Notes: generated from the sequence alone by a model not told the origin. DNA of 64,000 nt from Acidovorax carolinensis (GCF_002157145.1 NZ_CP021361.1:1302001-1366000), one strand, 5' to 3'; positions 54,072 through 63,673 are shown, counted from the first letter of the stretch. Program-made: numbers and translations.

Positions 54072-55894
54072 TCACTTGCCCCAAGAATCCTTCAACCCCA
54101 CCGCCAAGTTAAACACCGGCTTCTCCGCCTTGTGGTCATTGCGATCCGCCACAAAGTACCCGTGTCGCTCAAACTGGAACTTGTCGTCCGGCTTGGCATT
54201 GGCCAATGACGGTTCCACGATGGCGGTCACCACCTTCAGGCTGTTCGGGTTCAGGCTTTCAATAAAGTCCTTGCCGCCCGCGTCGGGGTGGGCGTCCACG
54301 AACAGGCGGTCGTACATGCGCACTTCGGCGTTCACGCCGTCGGCCATGCCCACCCAGGTGATGGCTGCTTTCACCTTCACGCTGTCGGCGCCGGGGGTGC
54401 CGCTCTTGGTGTCGGGCACCACGGTGGCCAGCACTTCGGTGATGTTGCCGTCGGCGTCTTTGGTGCAGCCGGTGCACTCGATCACGTAGCCGCCCTTCAG
54501 GCGGACCTTGTTGCCGGGGAAGAGACGCTTGTAGCCCTTGGGGGGCACTTCTTCAAAGTCTTCGCGTTCGATCCACACTTCCTTGCCGATGGTGAAGTGG
54601 CGCACGGGGCTTTCTGTTCCCTCGGGCGGGTGGGGCAGGGCGGGCAGGCTGCAGGGCTCCAGGTGGCCGGCTCCCATGACTTCGTCCCAGTTGGTCAGCA
54701 CCAGCTTGACGGGGTTGATCACCGCCATGCCGCGGTGGGCCTTGAGTTCCAGGTCTTCGCGCAGGCAGCCTTCCAGGGTGCTGTAGTCGATCCAGCTGTC
54801 GGATTTGGTCACGCCAATGCGTTCGGCAAACATCTGCAGCGCGGCGGGGGTGTAGCCGCGGCGGCGCAGGCCGACGATGGTGGGCATGCGGGGGTCGTCC
54901 CAGCCGCTGACCTTGTGGTCGTACACCAGTTGGGCCAGCTTGCGCTTGCTGGTGATGACGTAGGTGAGGTTCAGGCGCGCAAATTCGTACTGGCGGGGGG
55001 GCGGGCTGGCCAGCAGCCCGCCTTCGGTCAAGCGCTCCAGTAGCCAGTCATAAAAGGGGCGCTGGTCTTCAAACTCCAGCGTGCACAGGCTGTGGGTGAT
55101 CTGCTCTAGCGCGTCTTCAATCGGGTGCGCGTAGGTGTACATGGGGTAGATACACCAGGTGTCGCCCGTGTTGTGGTGCGTGGCGCGGCGAATGCGGTAG
55201 ATGGCCGGGTCGCGCATGTTGATGTTGGGGCTGGCCATGTCGATCTTGGCGCGCAGCACCATGCTGCCGTCTTCGTGCTTGCCGTCGCGCATTTCGCGGA
55301 AGCGGGCGAGGTTTTCGGCGGGGGTGCGGGTGCGGAAGGGGCTGTCTACGCCGGGCTTGCCGAAGTCGCCCCGGTTGATGCGCATCTGCTCGGCGGTTTG
55401 CTCGTCCACATAGGCGTGGCCGGCTTCGATCAGATATTCCGCCGCGCGGTACATGAAGTCGAAGTAGTCGCTGGCCTGGTACAGGTTGCTTTCGCCGCCG
55501 TTGTTCCAGCCGAAGCCCAGCCACTGCACCGCGTCCTTGATGCTGTTGACGTATTCGGTGTCTTCTTTTTCGGGGTTGGTGTCGTCAAAGCGCAGGTGGC
55601 ACACGCCACCGTAGTCGCGCGCCAGGCCAAAGTTGATGCAGATGCTTTTGGCGTGGCCAATGTGCAGGTAGCCATTGGGCTCGGGCGGGAAGCGGGTGCG
55701 GATTTTGGCGGGGTCGGGCTGGCCGGCCGCGTGGTGGGCGGCGTCGCCGGGCTGCCGGCCCAGCGGCGGCTGGCGTAAGTGCCTTTTTCGAGGTCGCTCT
55801 CGATGATCTGGCGCAGAAAGTTGCTGGGTTTGACGGCTTCGGGGGCTGCTGCGTGGGCGGCGGGTGTGGTGTTGGCAGGGGTGGGGGTGCTCAT
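54072..55894 (-). pseudogene. glnS: Glutaminyl-tRNA synthetase, frameshifted
   Basis: Near the N-terminus, VKPSNFLRQIIESDLEKGTY and ASRRWAGSP are in one frame. From PEPNGYLHIGHAKSICINFG (class I HIGH motif) and LRFDDTNPEKEDTEYV, the sequence is in another. One missing G at 55748-55751 (minus-strand CCCGGCGAC for CCCGGGCGAC) joins the parts into 607 residues. Later parts include VITSKRKLAQLV (KMSKS-like, about 290) and the anticodon-binding C-terminal domain. GlnRS is essential where no transamidation route replaces it, so a sequencing error is likely. The 3' end is duplicated downstream. Confidence 0.88.
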
Positions 55895-56077
55895 GCGGCC
55901 ATTTTAGGGGCGGCTTGTGGAAATGAGGCGCGTGCGCAGGCGGGCAAAGTTGGGGGTGTGTACGTCCGGAAACAATATCGGGCCCGTTTCATGACATCCT
56001 TTTGGCCCTGTGGTGCGTTGTGTACCAGTGAGGCATGTCCAGTTGGTTGGCTGCCTCTGTCCCTCAAGGAGATTTCC

Positions 56078-56494
56078 ATGACGAAAACCCGTTCTATCTA
56101 TGCCATGGCCGCTGCTGCCAGTGTGGCGCTGGCCCTGCTTGCGGGCGCTGGCACTGCACAAGCGCGCGATGTGTACTGGTCGGTGGGCGTGAATTCGCCA
56201 GGCGTGGCGTTGGGCGTCAGCAATGGCGGCTATCCCGTTTACGTGGCCCCCGCGCCGGTGTATGTGGCGCCCCGGCCCATTTATTACCAGCCGCCGCCAC
56301 CGGTCTATTACGCACCGCCCCGGCCCGTGTACTACGCTCCTCCGGTCATGGTAGGTGCACCTGTGTATGGTGGTTATTACCGTGGCGGTGGGCACCGCCA
56401 CTGGCGCGGCAATGAAGGTTGGCGTGGCGATGAAGGTTGGCGTGGCGATGAAGGTTGGCGCGGAGAGCGCGGCCGGCATGGTCATCGTGATTGA
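56078..56494 (+). CDS. Exported Tyr/Pro- and Gly/Arg-rich protein, unknown function
   Basis: 138 residues. A signal peptide (SIYAMAAAASVALALLAGAG then TAQA) is followed by PxYY-type repeats (PAPVYVAPRPIYYQ, PPVYYAPPRPVYYAPP) and a Gly-Trp-Arg-Gly-Asp-Glu tandem repeat (GWRGDE three times, about 112-130) encoded by an 18-bp DNA repeat. The composition resembles outer-envelope or surface repeat proteins of betaproteobacteria. The ATG at 56078 follows AAGGAG. No catalytic function is suggested. Confidence 0.7.
   Translation: MTKTRSIYAMAAAASVALALLAGAGTAQARDVYWSVGVNSPGVALGVSNGGYPVYVAPAPVYVAPRPIYYQPPPPVYYAPPRPVYYAPPVMVGAPVYGGYYRGGGHRHWRGNEGWRGDEGWRGDEGWRGERGRHGHRD
56412..56461 (+). repeat. 18-bp tandem repeat in the exported protein gene
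   Basis: ATGAAGGTTGGCGTGGCG occurs twice perfectly (56412-56429, 56430-56447), then a third 14-base part copy. Each unit encodes GWRGDE, so copy number changes would be in frame. Confidence 0.85.
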
Positions 56495-56647
56495 CCGTTA
56501 AGGCGCGGCGAAAGCCGTTCGCTTGTCACGACGGCGTATGCAAAGCAGCCTTTGGAGGCTGCTTTGTGCTGTCCGGGGCCGCATAATCCGGCGTTCTGAC
56601 CTGTCGGCGGCCTTCGCTTTCGGCAGGTGCCATGCTGGAGCGCACCC

Positions 56648-57091
56648 TTGAAAACTGTTTACGTCCTCAACGGCCCCAACCTGAACCTGCTGGGCACACG
56701 CGAGCCCGCCGTGTATGGCGTCCATACGCTGGCCGATGTGGAGCAGATGTGTATCGAAGCGTGTGCCCGCCACGGTTTTGCGCTGCGCTTTCACCAAAGC
56801 AACCATGAGGGCGCGCTAGTGGACTGGATTCACGAGGCCGGCCGCCTGCAAGCCGCGGGCGAACTGGCGGGCGTGGTGCTCAATGCGGGCGCCTACACCC
56901 ACACCAGCGTGGCGCTGCTTGATGCCATCAAGGGCACGGGCGTTGCGCTGATCGAGCTGCACATCAGCAACGTGCACGCGCGCGAGAGCTTTCGCCACCA
57001 CTCCTATATTTCCGCCGCCGCCAAGGCGGTGATGTGCGGCTTTGGCGTGAAGGGCTATGGCCTGGCCATTGACGGCCTGGCCGGGCTGTAA
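56648..57091 (+). CDS. aroQ: 3-dehydroquinate dehydratase type II
   Basis: A 147-residue type II enzyme. [20 protein letters not shown] (about 4-23) has the catalytic Tyr region, and [18 protein letters not shown] (about 46-63), [19 protein letters not shown] (about 71-89) and [20 protein letters not shown] (about 100-119) complete the active site. The start is taken as TTG 56648, 8 bases after CTGGAG; the longer frame adds unrelated residues. It dehydrates 3-dehydroquinate in the shikimate pathway. Confidence 0.93.
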   Translation: MKTVYVLNGPNLNLLGTREPAVYGVHTLADVEQMCIEACARHGFALRFHQSNHEGALVDWIHEAGRLQAAGELAGVVLNAGAYTHTSVALLDAIKGTGVALIELHISNVHARESFRHHSYISAAAKAVMCGFGVKGYGLAIDGLAGL

Positions 57092-57130
57092 GGGCCTGAT
57101 TTTCTCGTTGAGTCCCTTTACGCCTTTGCA

Positions 57131-57985
57131 ATGAACGATTTGGTAATTTCTCCCGAGGTGCAGCGGCTGGCTGCGCAAGCCGTGCGCCACACCACGCCCT
57201 GCGGGGCGGGCGACATCGTCTGGCATGTGTGGGGCCAGGCCCGGCCGGGCGTGCGCCCGCTGGTGCTGCTGCACGGCGGCAGCGGCAGCTGGACGCATTG
57301 GGTGCGCAATCTCGATGCGTTGCTGGCCGCCGGCCACCAGCTGTGGGTGCCCGATTTGCCCGGTTTCGGTGATTCGGCCGCGCCGCTGGCGGGTGGCGAT
57401 GCCGATGCGTTGGTGGCCCCGCTGCGCGAGGGGTTGCAACTGCTGCTGGGCAACGCGCCCTGTGACCTGGTGGGGTTCTCCTTTGGCGGCATGACGGCGG
57501 GCCTGTTGCTGGCGGCCCACCCCGAGCTGGCCGAGCGGCTGGTGCTGGTGGGGGCGCCAGCCATGGGCGTGGTGCCCAACCGGCAGTTTGAGCTGAAAGC
57601 CTGGCGCCACCTGACCGATCCGGAAGAGCAACTCGCCATTCACCGCTACAACCTGGGGGTGTTGATGCTGCACGACAAGCGCCTCATTGACGGCTTGGCC
57701 CTGCAGACGCATGTGGCCAATGTAGTGCGCGACCGCATGCCGCGCCGCCGCCTGGCGCACACCGACATCCTGGCGCGCTCGTTGCCGCAGGTGGCCTGCC
57801 CGGTGCACGCCATTTATGGCGAGCACGACGCGCTGTACAAAAGCTGGATCCACCAGCTCGAAGCGGCCTTTGCCGCAGCTGCCCCCGATTTTCGGGGGAT
57901 GCACCTGGTGCCCAACGCCGGCCACTGGGTGCAGTTTGAGCAGCCCGAGGCGTTTGATGCGGCGCTGCTGGCGGCGCTGGCCTGA
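57131..57985 (+). CDS. Alpha/beta hydrolase
   Basis: A 284-residue alpha/beta hydrolase. LVLLHGGSGSWTHWVRNLDA (about 45-64) forms the oxyanion region, VGFSFGGMTAGLLLAAHPEL (about 114-133) holds the nucleophile Ser, EHDALYKSW has the acid and PNAGHWVQFEQPEAF (about 259-273) has the catalytic His. It resembles esterases and meta-cleavage hydrolases; the substrate is unknown. It is 39 bp after aroQ and 22 bp before arfB, possibly one transcript. Confidence 0.85.
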   Translation: MNDLVISPEVQRLAAQAVRHTTPCGAGDIVWHVWGQARPGVRPLVLLHGGSGSWTHWVRNLDALLAAGHQLWVPDLPGFGDSAAPLAGGDADALVAPLREGLQLLLGNAPCDLVGFSFGGMTAGLLLAAHPELAERLVLVGAPAMGVVPNRQFELKAWRHLTDPEEQLAIHRYNLGVLMLHDKRLIDGLALQTHVANVVRDRMPRRRLAHTDILARSLPQVACPVHAIYGEHDALYKSWIHQLEAAFAAAAPDFRGMHLVPNAGHWVQFEQPEAFDAALLAALA

Positions 57986-58007
57986 GCACCATGGCGCGGG
58001 GTGCTGC

Positions 58008-58415
58008 ATGACCGCCGCGCTGCTGCAGGTGGTTGAAGCCGAGGTGGAGTTCACCGCCATGCGCGCCCAGGGCGCCGGTGGCCAGAACGTCAACAAGGTA
58101 TCCAGCGCGGTGCACCTGCGATTTGATGTGGGCGCCTCGTCGCTGCCCGAGGATGTCAAAGAGCGCCTGCTGTGCCTGCGCGACACCCGCATCACGCAAG
58201 ACGGCGTGGTGGTCATCAAGGCCCAGCAATACCGCAGCCAGGAGCAAAACCGGGCCGACGCGCTGGCGCGGTTGAACGCGTTGGTGCAATCGGTGGCGCA
58301 GCCGCCCCGCACGCGCCGCGCCACCAAGCCCACCTACGGCTCCAGACAGCGGCGCCTGGAAACCAAAACCCAGCGCGGCGAAACCAAGGCATTGCGCGGC
58401 AAGGTGCGTGAGTGA
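58008..58415 (+). CDS. arfB: Alternative ribosome-rescue factor ArfB (YaeJ)
   Basis: 135 residues. The GGQ motif in FTAMRAQGAGGQNVNKVSSA with VHLRFD (about 17-42) is intact, and the conserved C-terminal basic tail (RRATKPTYGSRQRRLETKTQ) occupies the ribosomal mRNA channel. It releases stalled ribosomes by hydrolysing peptidyl-tRNA. The short length without release-factor domains distinguishes it from RF1/RF2. It follows the hydrolase by 22 bp. Confidence 0.92.
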   Translation: MTAALLQVVEAEVEFTAMRAQGAGGQNVNKVSSAVHLRFDVGASSLPEDVKERLLCLRDTRITQDGVVVIKAQQYRSQEQNRADALARLNALVQSVAQPPRTRRATKPTYGSRQRRLETKTQRGETKALRGKVRE

Positions 58416-58526
58416 GCGATTGGGCTGTGCTATTGGGCAAGTTTTTGGAACGATATGTCTGGCGGCAGAGGGATTGAAACAATGACTGATAGCTCCTACA
58501 TTCTGCGTATTCACTGAAAGCCTTCC

Positions 58527-59363
58527 ATGTCCACTTCTGCCCCCGCCGCCAGCCACGTTGCCAGCCCGGCCCTGGTTCCGACTCTTTTTGTCTCGCATGG
58601 TGCGCCCCTGTTTGCGCTGGAGCCGGGTGAAACCGGCCCCGCGCTCACCCGCTGGGGCCAGGGCTTGCGCGCGCAGTTTCCGGACTTGCGCGGCGTGGTC
58701 GTCATGTCGCCGCACTGGATGTCCCGCACCCCCCAGGTCATGACGGGCGCGCAGCCTGCCACCTGGCACGACTTTGGCGGTTTTCCGCCGGCGCTGTATC
58801 AGCTGCAATACCCCGCCCCCGGCGAGCCCGCGCTGGCGCAGGAGGTGCTGAGCCTGCTGCAGGCGGCCGGTGTGCCCGCCCAGGGCGATGCGCAGCGCCC
58901 GTTTGACCATGGCGCCTGGGTGGCGCTGATGCACCTGTTCCCCCAGGCCGACCTGCCCGTGGTGCAGGTGGCGTTGCCCGTGGGCGCTGGCCCCGCCGAG
59001 GTCTATGCCATGGGCGCTGCATTGCGCGGTCTGCGCAGCCAGGGCGTGCTGGTGCTGGGCTCGGGCAGCATGACGCACAACCTGGCCGAGTTTTTTGGCG
59101 GCGCGCGCGAACCCGCGCCCTATGTGATCGAGTTCAGCCGCTGGATCGAATCGGCCCTTGCGCGCGGCGACCTGAAGGCGCTGCTCAACTACCGCAGCCT
59201 GGCGCCCCACGCCGAGCGCGCCCACCCCACGGAAGACCATTTCCTGCCGCTGTTCTTTGCGCTGGGCGCAGCCGGCGACGATTTGCACGTCAACTACCTG
59301 AGCCGCGAGGTGATGTACAGCATGCTCGCTATGGATGCGTTTGCACTGCAGCCAGCGGCATGA
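58527..59363 (+). CDS. ygiD: DODA-type extradiol dioxygenase, YgiD-like
   Basis: A 278-residue LigB-type extradiol dioxygenase. Metal-ligand His residues lie in TLFVSHGAPLFALEPGE (about 20-36) and in MSPHWMSRTPQVMTG (about 62-76), with FDHGAWVALMHLFPQADLPV (about 125-144), GSGSMTHNLAEFFGG and a late DHFLPLFFALGA. The class cleaves catechols such as L-DOPA with Fe or Zn. The physiological substrate of YgiD-like proteins is uncertain. Confidence 0.88.
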   Translation: MSTSAPAASHVASPALVPTLFVSHGAPLFALEPGETGPALTRWGQGLRAQFPDLRGVVVMSPHWMSRTPQVMTGAQPATWHDFGGFPPALYQLQYPAPGEPALAQEVLSLLQAAGVPAQGDAQRPFDHGAWVALMHLFPQADLPVVQVALPVGAGPAEVYAMGAALRGLRSQGVLVLGSGSMTHNLAEFFGGAREPAPYVIEFSRWIESALARGDLKALLNYRSLAPHAERAHPTEDHFLPLFFALGAAGDDLHVNYLSREVMYSMLAMDAFALQPAA

Positions 59364-59414
59364 CCGCGCCGACTCGCCCCATTTACCAATCAAAACCGCC
59401 TCTGGCGCTTTCCC

Positions 59415-60086
59415 ATGCTTGATCTACCGCTCACTTTTTTGCAACGTCCTGCCGCTGCGGGCACTCCCCGGCCATGGCTGCTGGTGCTGATGCATGGCGT
59501 GGGCAGCAACGAGCAGGATCTGTTTGGCCTGTCCGCGCAGATTCCTGACCGCTTTCATGTGCTGAGCCTGCGCGCGCCCAACCGCATGGGGCCGGGCTCG
59601 CACGCGTGGTTTGATTTTTCAGTGGAACCCGGTGGCGCCCGCAGCATCAACGAGGCGCAAGAGGCCGCCAGCCGCGCGCTGGTGGCGCAGACCGTGGAGG
59701 CGGCGTCGGCCCAGCTGGGCATTCCGCCCGAGCGCGTGGTGGTGGGGGGCTTCAGCCAGGGCGGCATCATGGCCCTGTCGCTGCTGCTGACGCGGCCCGA
59801 TTTGCTGCATGCCGCCATGGTCTGGCACAGCCGCCTGCTGGCGCAGGTGGTGCCGCTGCAGGCACCGTCTGATGCCTTGCGCGGCAAGAAACTGTGGCTG
59901 AGCCACGGCACGCACGACAACGTGATTCCGCTGGCCAACGCCCAGGCCATTGCGCACCACATGGCCCCGTTGCCCGTGTCGGTGAGCTACCACGAGTTTC
60001 CGGGCGCGCACGAGATTCGTCCGTCCGAGCTGGCCGCCACGGTGGCGTGGCTGGAGTCACTCTCGACCACCCCTGCGCCGTATTGA
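59415..60086 (+). CDS. Carboxylesterase/phospholipase family alpha/beta hydrolase
   Basis: 223 residues. LVLMHGVGSNEQDLFGLSAQ (about 23-42) has the oxyanion residues, VVVGGFSQGGIMALSLLLTR (about 108-127) the nucleophile Ser, HGTHDNVIPLANAQAIAHHM (about 160-179) the acid and FPGAHEIRPSELAATVAWLE the catalytic His. It fits the acyl-protein thioesterase/EstB group. It is 51 bp after ygiD, perhaps cotranscribed. A palindromic repeat separates it from convergent mtfA. Confidence 0.86.
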   Translation: MLDLPLTFLQRPAAAGTPRPWLLVLMHGVGSNEQDLFGLSAQIPDRFHVLSLRAPNRMGPGSHAWFDFSVEPGGARSINEAQEAASRALVAQTVEAASAQLGIPPERVVVGGFSQGGIMALSLLLTRPDLLHAAMVWHSRLLAQVVPLQAPSDALRGKKLWLSHGTHDNVIPLANAQAIAHHMAPLPVSVSYHEFPGAHEIRPSELAATVAWLESLSTTPAPY

Positions 60087-60100
60087 GGTGTGTCGGTTTG

Positions 60101-60155
60101 CTACTTGATTTGTAGCTGCTTGCGCTTTAGGGTAAAGGGCCAGAGCCGTATTTTG
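60101..60155. repeat. Dispersed palindromic repeat between esterase and mtfA
   Basis: CTACTTGATTTGTAGCTGCTT, GCGCTTTAGGGTAAAGGGCC and AGAGCCGTATTTTG show the left arm well and a decayed right arm. It lies between convergent genes, where it could help terminate transcription. Confidence 0.55.
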
Positions 60156-60179
60156 CTCTGATCGCGCAGCGGTCCGGGA

Positions 60180-61013
60180 TCAGTCCGGCTGGGGCAGCCC
60201 GGGCAGAAAGAACCCATCCAGCACCGGCATCAGCGCCGGAAACTCCTGCGCAAACCGCGTCCGGTTCACAAAATACGCCTCGCAAGCCACCGCGAAAAAC
60301 TCGGCGGGTGCCGTGGCGCCATAGGCATCGAGCCAGGGTTGCGCGGCGCCAAAGCGCTCGGCCATGATCACGCGCTCGCGAAAATCGGCATAGGCCGGCT
60401 CCCACGCGGCCCACCATGCTTCGTGGGCGGCGCGGGCCGTGCGGGTGCCCATGAAGCCCGCAGGCAGGGGCGGACAGCCGTTGGGGGCGCCGCTGCGCAT
60501 GTCGAGCTTGTGCACGAACTCGTGCACCACCACGTTGGTGCCGCGCTCGGTGTTGTGGCTGGTGTTGGCCACATGCTGCCAGCTGAGCATGATGGGGCCG
60601 CGCTCCATGGCCTCGCCCAGCAGCACCTCGGTGTGTTCGTGCACCACGCCAGCCTCGTCCACCGTCTGGCGGCGCGCCACAGCCTCGCTGGGGTGCACCA
60701 CGATGCCCACAAAATCGTCATACCAGCCCAGGGCTGCGGCCGCGTCGCCCCAGTGCAGCAGCGGCAGACAGGCCTGCGCGGCGATGTCGATGGCCATGGC
60801 ATCGGTCACCACGAGGCCATGGGCGCCGTGGAACTGCTTGTGGTGCAAGAACAGGGCGCTGAGCGCGCGCAGCTTGGCCTGGTCGTGCAGCGACAGGGCT
60901 GCGAGAAACGGGTAGCGCTGCAGTGTCTCCAGCCACAGCGTGGCCGAGATGTCAGGCACGGGCGCCACGGTGGCGCGAACGCGGCTCCAGAGCCGGTTGA
61001 GAAGGGGGGGCAT
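60180..61013 (-). CDS. mtfA: MtfA-type zinc-dependent peptidase (M90 family)
   Basis: A 277-residue M90 peptidase. The zinc motif VVVHEFVHKLDMRSG (HExxH, about 160-174) is intact, and YGATAPAEFFAVACEAYFVN (about 231-250) supplies the third ligand. In E. coli MtfA (YeeI) interacts with the glucose regulator Mlc; members are cytosolic aminopeptidases. The leader is soluble. The gene is convergent with the esterase and 36 bp downstream of lpxH. Confidence 0.88.
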   Translation of the reverse strand: MPPLLNRLWSRVRATVAPVPDISATLWLETLQRYPFLAALSLHDQAKLRALSALFLHHKQFHGAHGLVVTDAMAIDIAAQACLPLLHWGDAAAALGWYDDFVGIVVHPSEAVARRQTVDEAGVVHEHTEVLLGEAMERGPIMLSWQHVANTSHNTERGTNVVVHEFVHKLDMRSGAPNGCPPLPAGFMGTRTARAAHEAWWAAWEPAYADFRERVIMAERFGAAQPWLDAYGATAPAEFFAVACEAYFVNRTRFAQEFPALMPVLDGFFLPGLPQPD

Positions 61014-61049
61014 GGCGATCAGGCAGCAGGAGGTCGGGCTCCGCGCAGT

Positions 61050-61841
61050 TCAGGATCGCCCGTACATGGGGGCCCAATTCACGCGTTCCAGGCCCGCAGC
61101 GGTCAGGCGCAGCACCTCGGTGCGCGGCGGGTGGGCGGTGGCGTCCCAGTCGCTGAGCACCACCCGCTGCAGGCCAGGGGCCAGGGCGTGGGTCGCGGGC
61201 TTGTGGGTATGGCCGTGGATCAGGGTGTGCGCGTTGGCGGCCGTAAGCCAGGCGATGGCTGCGGGGCCATCCACATCGGCGTAGATGGCGCCCGACTGTT
61301 TGCGCGCTTCGCTCTCCTGGCGAATACCGCGTGCCTGCGACCGGCGCACGGCCAGGGGCTGCGCCAGAAAGCGACCTTGCCACTCGGCACTGCGCGCCTG
61401 CACGCGAAAGCGCTGGTAGTCCACATCGTCAAGGCAGAGCAGGTCGCCATGGCTGAGGACAAAGCGCTGTCCACCAAAGACCAGCACCGTCGGGTCCGCC
61501 AGGCCGGTGATGCCGCAGTGCGCGAGGAAGGCCGGGCCCGCCAGAAAGTCGCGGTTGCCGTGCATGAAATACACGGGCAGGCGCTGCGCTGCAGCCTGCA
61601 GGGCAGCGCAGCCCTGGGCTTCGAAACTGGCGGGCTCCTGAATGGCGTCGTCGCCCACCCACACCTCGAACAGGTCGCCCAGGATGAAAAGGGCGTCGGC
61701 CGGGGTGGTCTGCAGATAGTGCTGCCAGGCGGCCACGGTGGCGGGCTCGCTGGCCTGCAGGTGCAGGTCGGAAATGAAATCGACCGTGCGCCAGTGCGAA
61801 GGAGCGGCAAGCTCCTCGAACCGGGGCACGGTCGTGGTCAC
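61050..61841 (-). CDS. lpxH: UDP-2,3-diacylglucosamine diphosphatase
   Basis: 263 residues. The calcineurin-like metal site includes VDFISDLHLQASEP (about 19-32), LGDLFEVWVGDD (about 56-67), YFMHGNRDFLAG (about 91-102) and a late HGHTHKPATHAL (about 214-225). It converts UDP-2,3-diacylglucosamine to lipid X in lipid A synthesis at the inner membrane. eptA elsewhere in the window modifies the end product. Confidence 0.93.
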   Translation of the reverse strand: MTTTVPRFEELAAPSHWRTVDFISDLHLQASEPATVAAWQHYLQTTPADALFILGDLFEVWVGDDAIQEPASFEAQGCAALQAAAQRLPVYFMHGNRDFLAGPAFLAHCGITGLADPTVLVFGGQRFVLSHGDLLCLDDVDYQRFRVQARSAEWQGRFLAQPLAVRRSQARGIRQESEARKQSGAIYADVDGPAAIAWLTAANAHTLIHGHTHKPATHALAPGLQRVVLSDWDATAHPPRTEVLRLTAAGLERVNWAPMYGRS

Positions 61842-61857
61842 GGAGATCGTTTTCAGA

Positions 61858-62364
61858 TCAGAGTGCCACTGCCTTTTCGATGATCACATCTTCCTTGGGC
61901 ACGTCGTCATGGAAACCGCTGCGGCCGGTCTTGACGGCCTTGATCTTGTCCACCACGTCGGTGCCGGACACGACCTTGCCGAACACGGCGTAGCCCCAGC
62001 CTTGGGCCGACGGCGCTGTGTGGTTCAGGAAGCCGTTGTCGGCCACGTTGATGAAGAACTGCGCGGTGGCCGAGTGCGGGTCGCTGGTGCGGGCCATGGC
62101 CACGGTGTAGTTGGCGTTCTTGAGGCCATTGTTGGCTTCGTTCTGGATGGGCGCATCCGAGTTCTTTTGCTTCATGCCGGGCTCAAAGCCGCCGCCTTGC
62201 ACCATGAAACCGGGGATCACACGATGAAAGATCGTGTTGTTGTAGTGGCCCTTGTTCACATAGGACAGGAAGTTCTCGACCGACTTGGGCGCCTTGTCGG
62301 CGTCGAGCTCGAGGGTGATGACGCCGTAGTTGGCGATGTGCAGTTCGACTTGGGGGTTGCTCAT
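61858..62364 (-). CDS. ppiB: Peptidyl-prolyl cis-trans isomerase B (cytoplasmic cyclophilin)
   Basis: A 168-residue cyclophilin. [20 protein letters not shown] (about 48-67) carries the catalytic Arg, [20 protein letters not shown] (about 87-106) the substrate-binding Met, Gln and Phe, and the [19 protein letters not shown] end is typical. It lacks a signal peptide, so it acts in the cytoplasm. It is 24 bp after ppiA. Confidence 0.94.
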   Translation of the reverse strand: MSNPQVELHIANYGVITLELDADKAPKSVENFLSYVNKGHYNNTIFHRVIPGFMVQGGGFEPGMKQKNSDAPIQNEANNGLKNANYTVAMARTSDPHSATAQFFINVADNGFLNHTAPSAQGWGYAVFGKVVSGTDVVDKIKAVKTGRSGFHDDVPKEDVIIEKAVAL

Positions 62365-62388
62365 GGCAAGGCCTTTCAAAAAAATGGG

Positions 62389-62973
62389 TTACTTCACCAA
62401 TGTGGCGGAGGTGATGGTGACTGGGGTGGTGGGCACGTTCTGGTGGCCGCCCTTGTTGCCGGTGGGCACGGTCTTGATCTTGTCCACCACCTCGGTGCCG
62501 CTCACCACCTTGCCGAACACGGCGTAGCCATGGCCGTCAGGCTGGGGGGCGTTGAGCATGGCGTTGTCCTTCACGTTGATGAAGAACTGCGCGGTGGCCG
62601 AATTGGGGTTGCCAGTGCGCGCCATGGCGATGGTGTAGGTGTCGTTCTTGAGACCATTGCTGGCTTCGAGCGGAATCGGGGTCTTGGTGGGCTTTTGCAC
62701 CATGTCGGCCGTGAAGCCGCCGCCCTGGATCATGAAGCCGTCGATCACGCGGTGGAACACGGTGCCGTCGTAGTGCTTGTCTTTTACATAGGTCAGAAAG
62801 TTTTCGACCGTCTTGGGCGCCTTGGCGGGATCGAGCTGCACCACGATGTCACCCATCGAGGTGGCCAGTTTGACCTTGGGGGCGTCCTGCGCCTGGACTG
62901 GCGATGCTATTGAAAACATAGCTGCCAGCGCAATGCCAGCAATCGCAATAGTCGATTTTCTTTTGGAAATCAT
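62389..62973 (-). CDS. ppiA: Peptidyl-prolyl cis-trans isomerase A (periplasmic cyclophilin)
   Basis: 194 residues. A signal peptide ([20 protein letters not shown], cleavage near AQA/Q) precedes a cyclophilin domain with [20 protein letters not shown] and [20 protein letters not shown], closely similar to ppiB. It should assist folding in the periplasm. Adjacent paralogues with and without signal suggest duplication. The signal-peptide DNA resembles a decayed copy of the dispersed repeat (62903-62955). Confidence 0.94.
   Translation of the reverse strand: MISKRKSTIAIAGIALAAMFSIASPVQAQDAPKVKLATSMGDIVVQLDPAKAPKTVENFLTYVKDKHYDGTVFHRVIDGFMIQGGGFTADMVQKPTKTPIPLEASNGLKNDTYTIAMARTGNPNSATAQFFINVKDNAMLNAPQPDGHGYAVFGKVVSGTEVVDKIKTVPTGNKGGHQNVPTTPVTITSATLVK
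62903..62955. repeat. Degenerate dispersed repeat within the ppiA signal peptide
   Basis: GATGCTATTGAAAACATAGCT, GCCAGCGC and AATGCCAGCAATCGC recall the arms and core of the family. Codons read through it as [16 protein letters not shown]. The match is the weakest of those listed. Confidence 0.35.
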
Positions 62974-63109
62974 GCAGAACTCCTTGAATGAATCGGGGCC
63001 GCGAACTAGGGGGTACCGGTGCGGGAATGGGCAAAGTGGCGCCGAAGTTACCACCGGTCCGCCAGCGGTGCAGGCGGCATTGCCGCAAAACCCCTGCCGC
63101 AGGCGGTGG

Positions 63110-63673
63110 TCAGGGGCGTGAGGCTGCGGGCTTGGCCGCGGCACGGGCAGGCGCGGGCTGGAACAGCTCGCGCAGCTGGGTCTGCTTCATTTTGACGGCG
63201 GGGTTGTTGGCCTCCAGCTGCTGCGCCTTGGCGTAGGACTGGTAAGCCAGCCGGGCGTAGATGTCGCCCAGGTTTTCGTGGGCCGCCGCGTAGGCGGGGT
63301 TGTTGCGCACTGCCATCTCCAGCGCTGTGCGGGCCTTGTCCAGCTGGTTCTGGCTGGCGTAGATCACCGCCAGGTTGTTGTAGGGCTCGGGCAGCTCGGG
63401 GTATTCCTGGATGAGCTGGGTGAAGGTGGCGATGGCCGCGTCGGTCTGGCCGATGTCGGTTTGCGCCACGCCGCGCAGAAAGCGCAACTGCGGGTCGCGC
63501 GGGGCGGCCGTCAGGCGCTGGTCTGCCTTGCCCAGAGCTTCGGCGGCCTTGCCGGTTTTGAGCAACTGGGTGATTTCGACATAGTCGCTGGCGTGGGCCA
63601 TGCCAGCGCCCAGCCATGCGGTCAGGGCCAACAGGCGCAAAAGTCGTGGGAGGGTGCTGCAGACTTGCTTCAT
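63110..63673 (-). CDS. Exported TPR-repeat protein
   Basis: 187 residues. A signal peptide ([20 protein letters not shown] then LGAGMAHA) is followed by about three TPR motifs ([60 protein letters not shown]) and an Ala-rich tail. It probably mediates protein contacts in the periplasm. The ATG at 63673 gives the signal peptide directly. It is 136 bp upstream of ppiA on the same strand and divergent from cysS. Confidence 0.82.
   Translation of the reverse strand: MKQVCSTLPRLLRLLALTAWLGAGMAHASDYVEITQLLKTGKAAEALGKADQRLTAAPRDPQLRFLRGVAQTDIGQTDAAIATFTQLIQEYPELPEPYNNLAVIYASQNQLDKARTALEMAVRNNPAYAAAHENLGDIYARLAYQSYAKAQQLEANNPAVKMKQTQLRELFQPAPARAAAKPAASRP

Noticed and set aside
56412..56461. CRISPR-like array
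   Set aside because: The 18-bp units are directly adjacent without spacers and lie inside a coding gene. No CRISPR array or cas gene was seen in the window.
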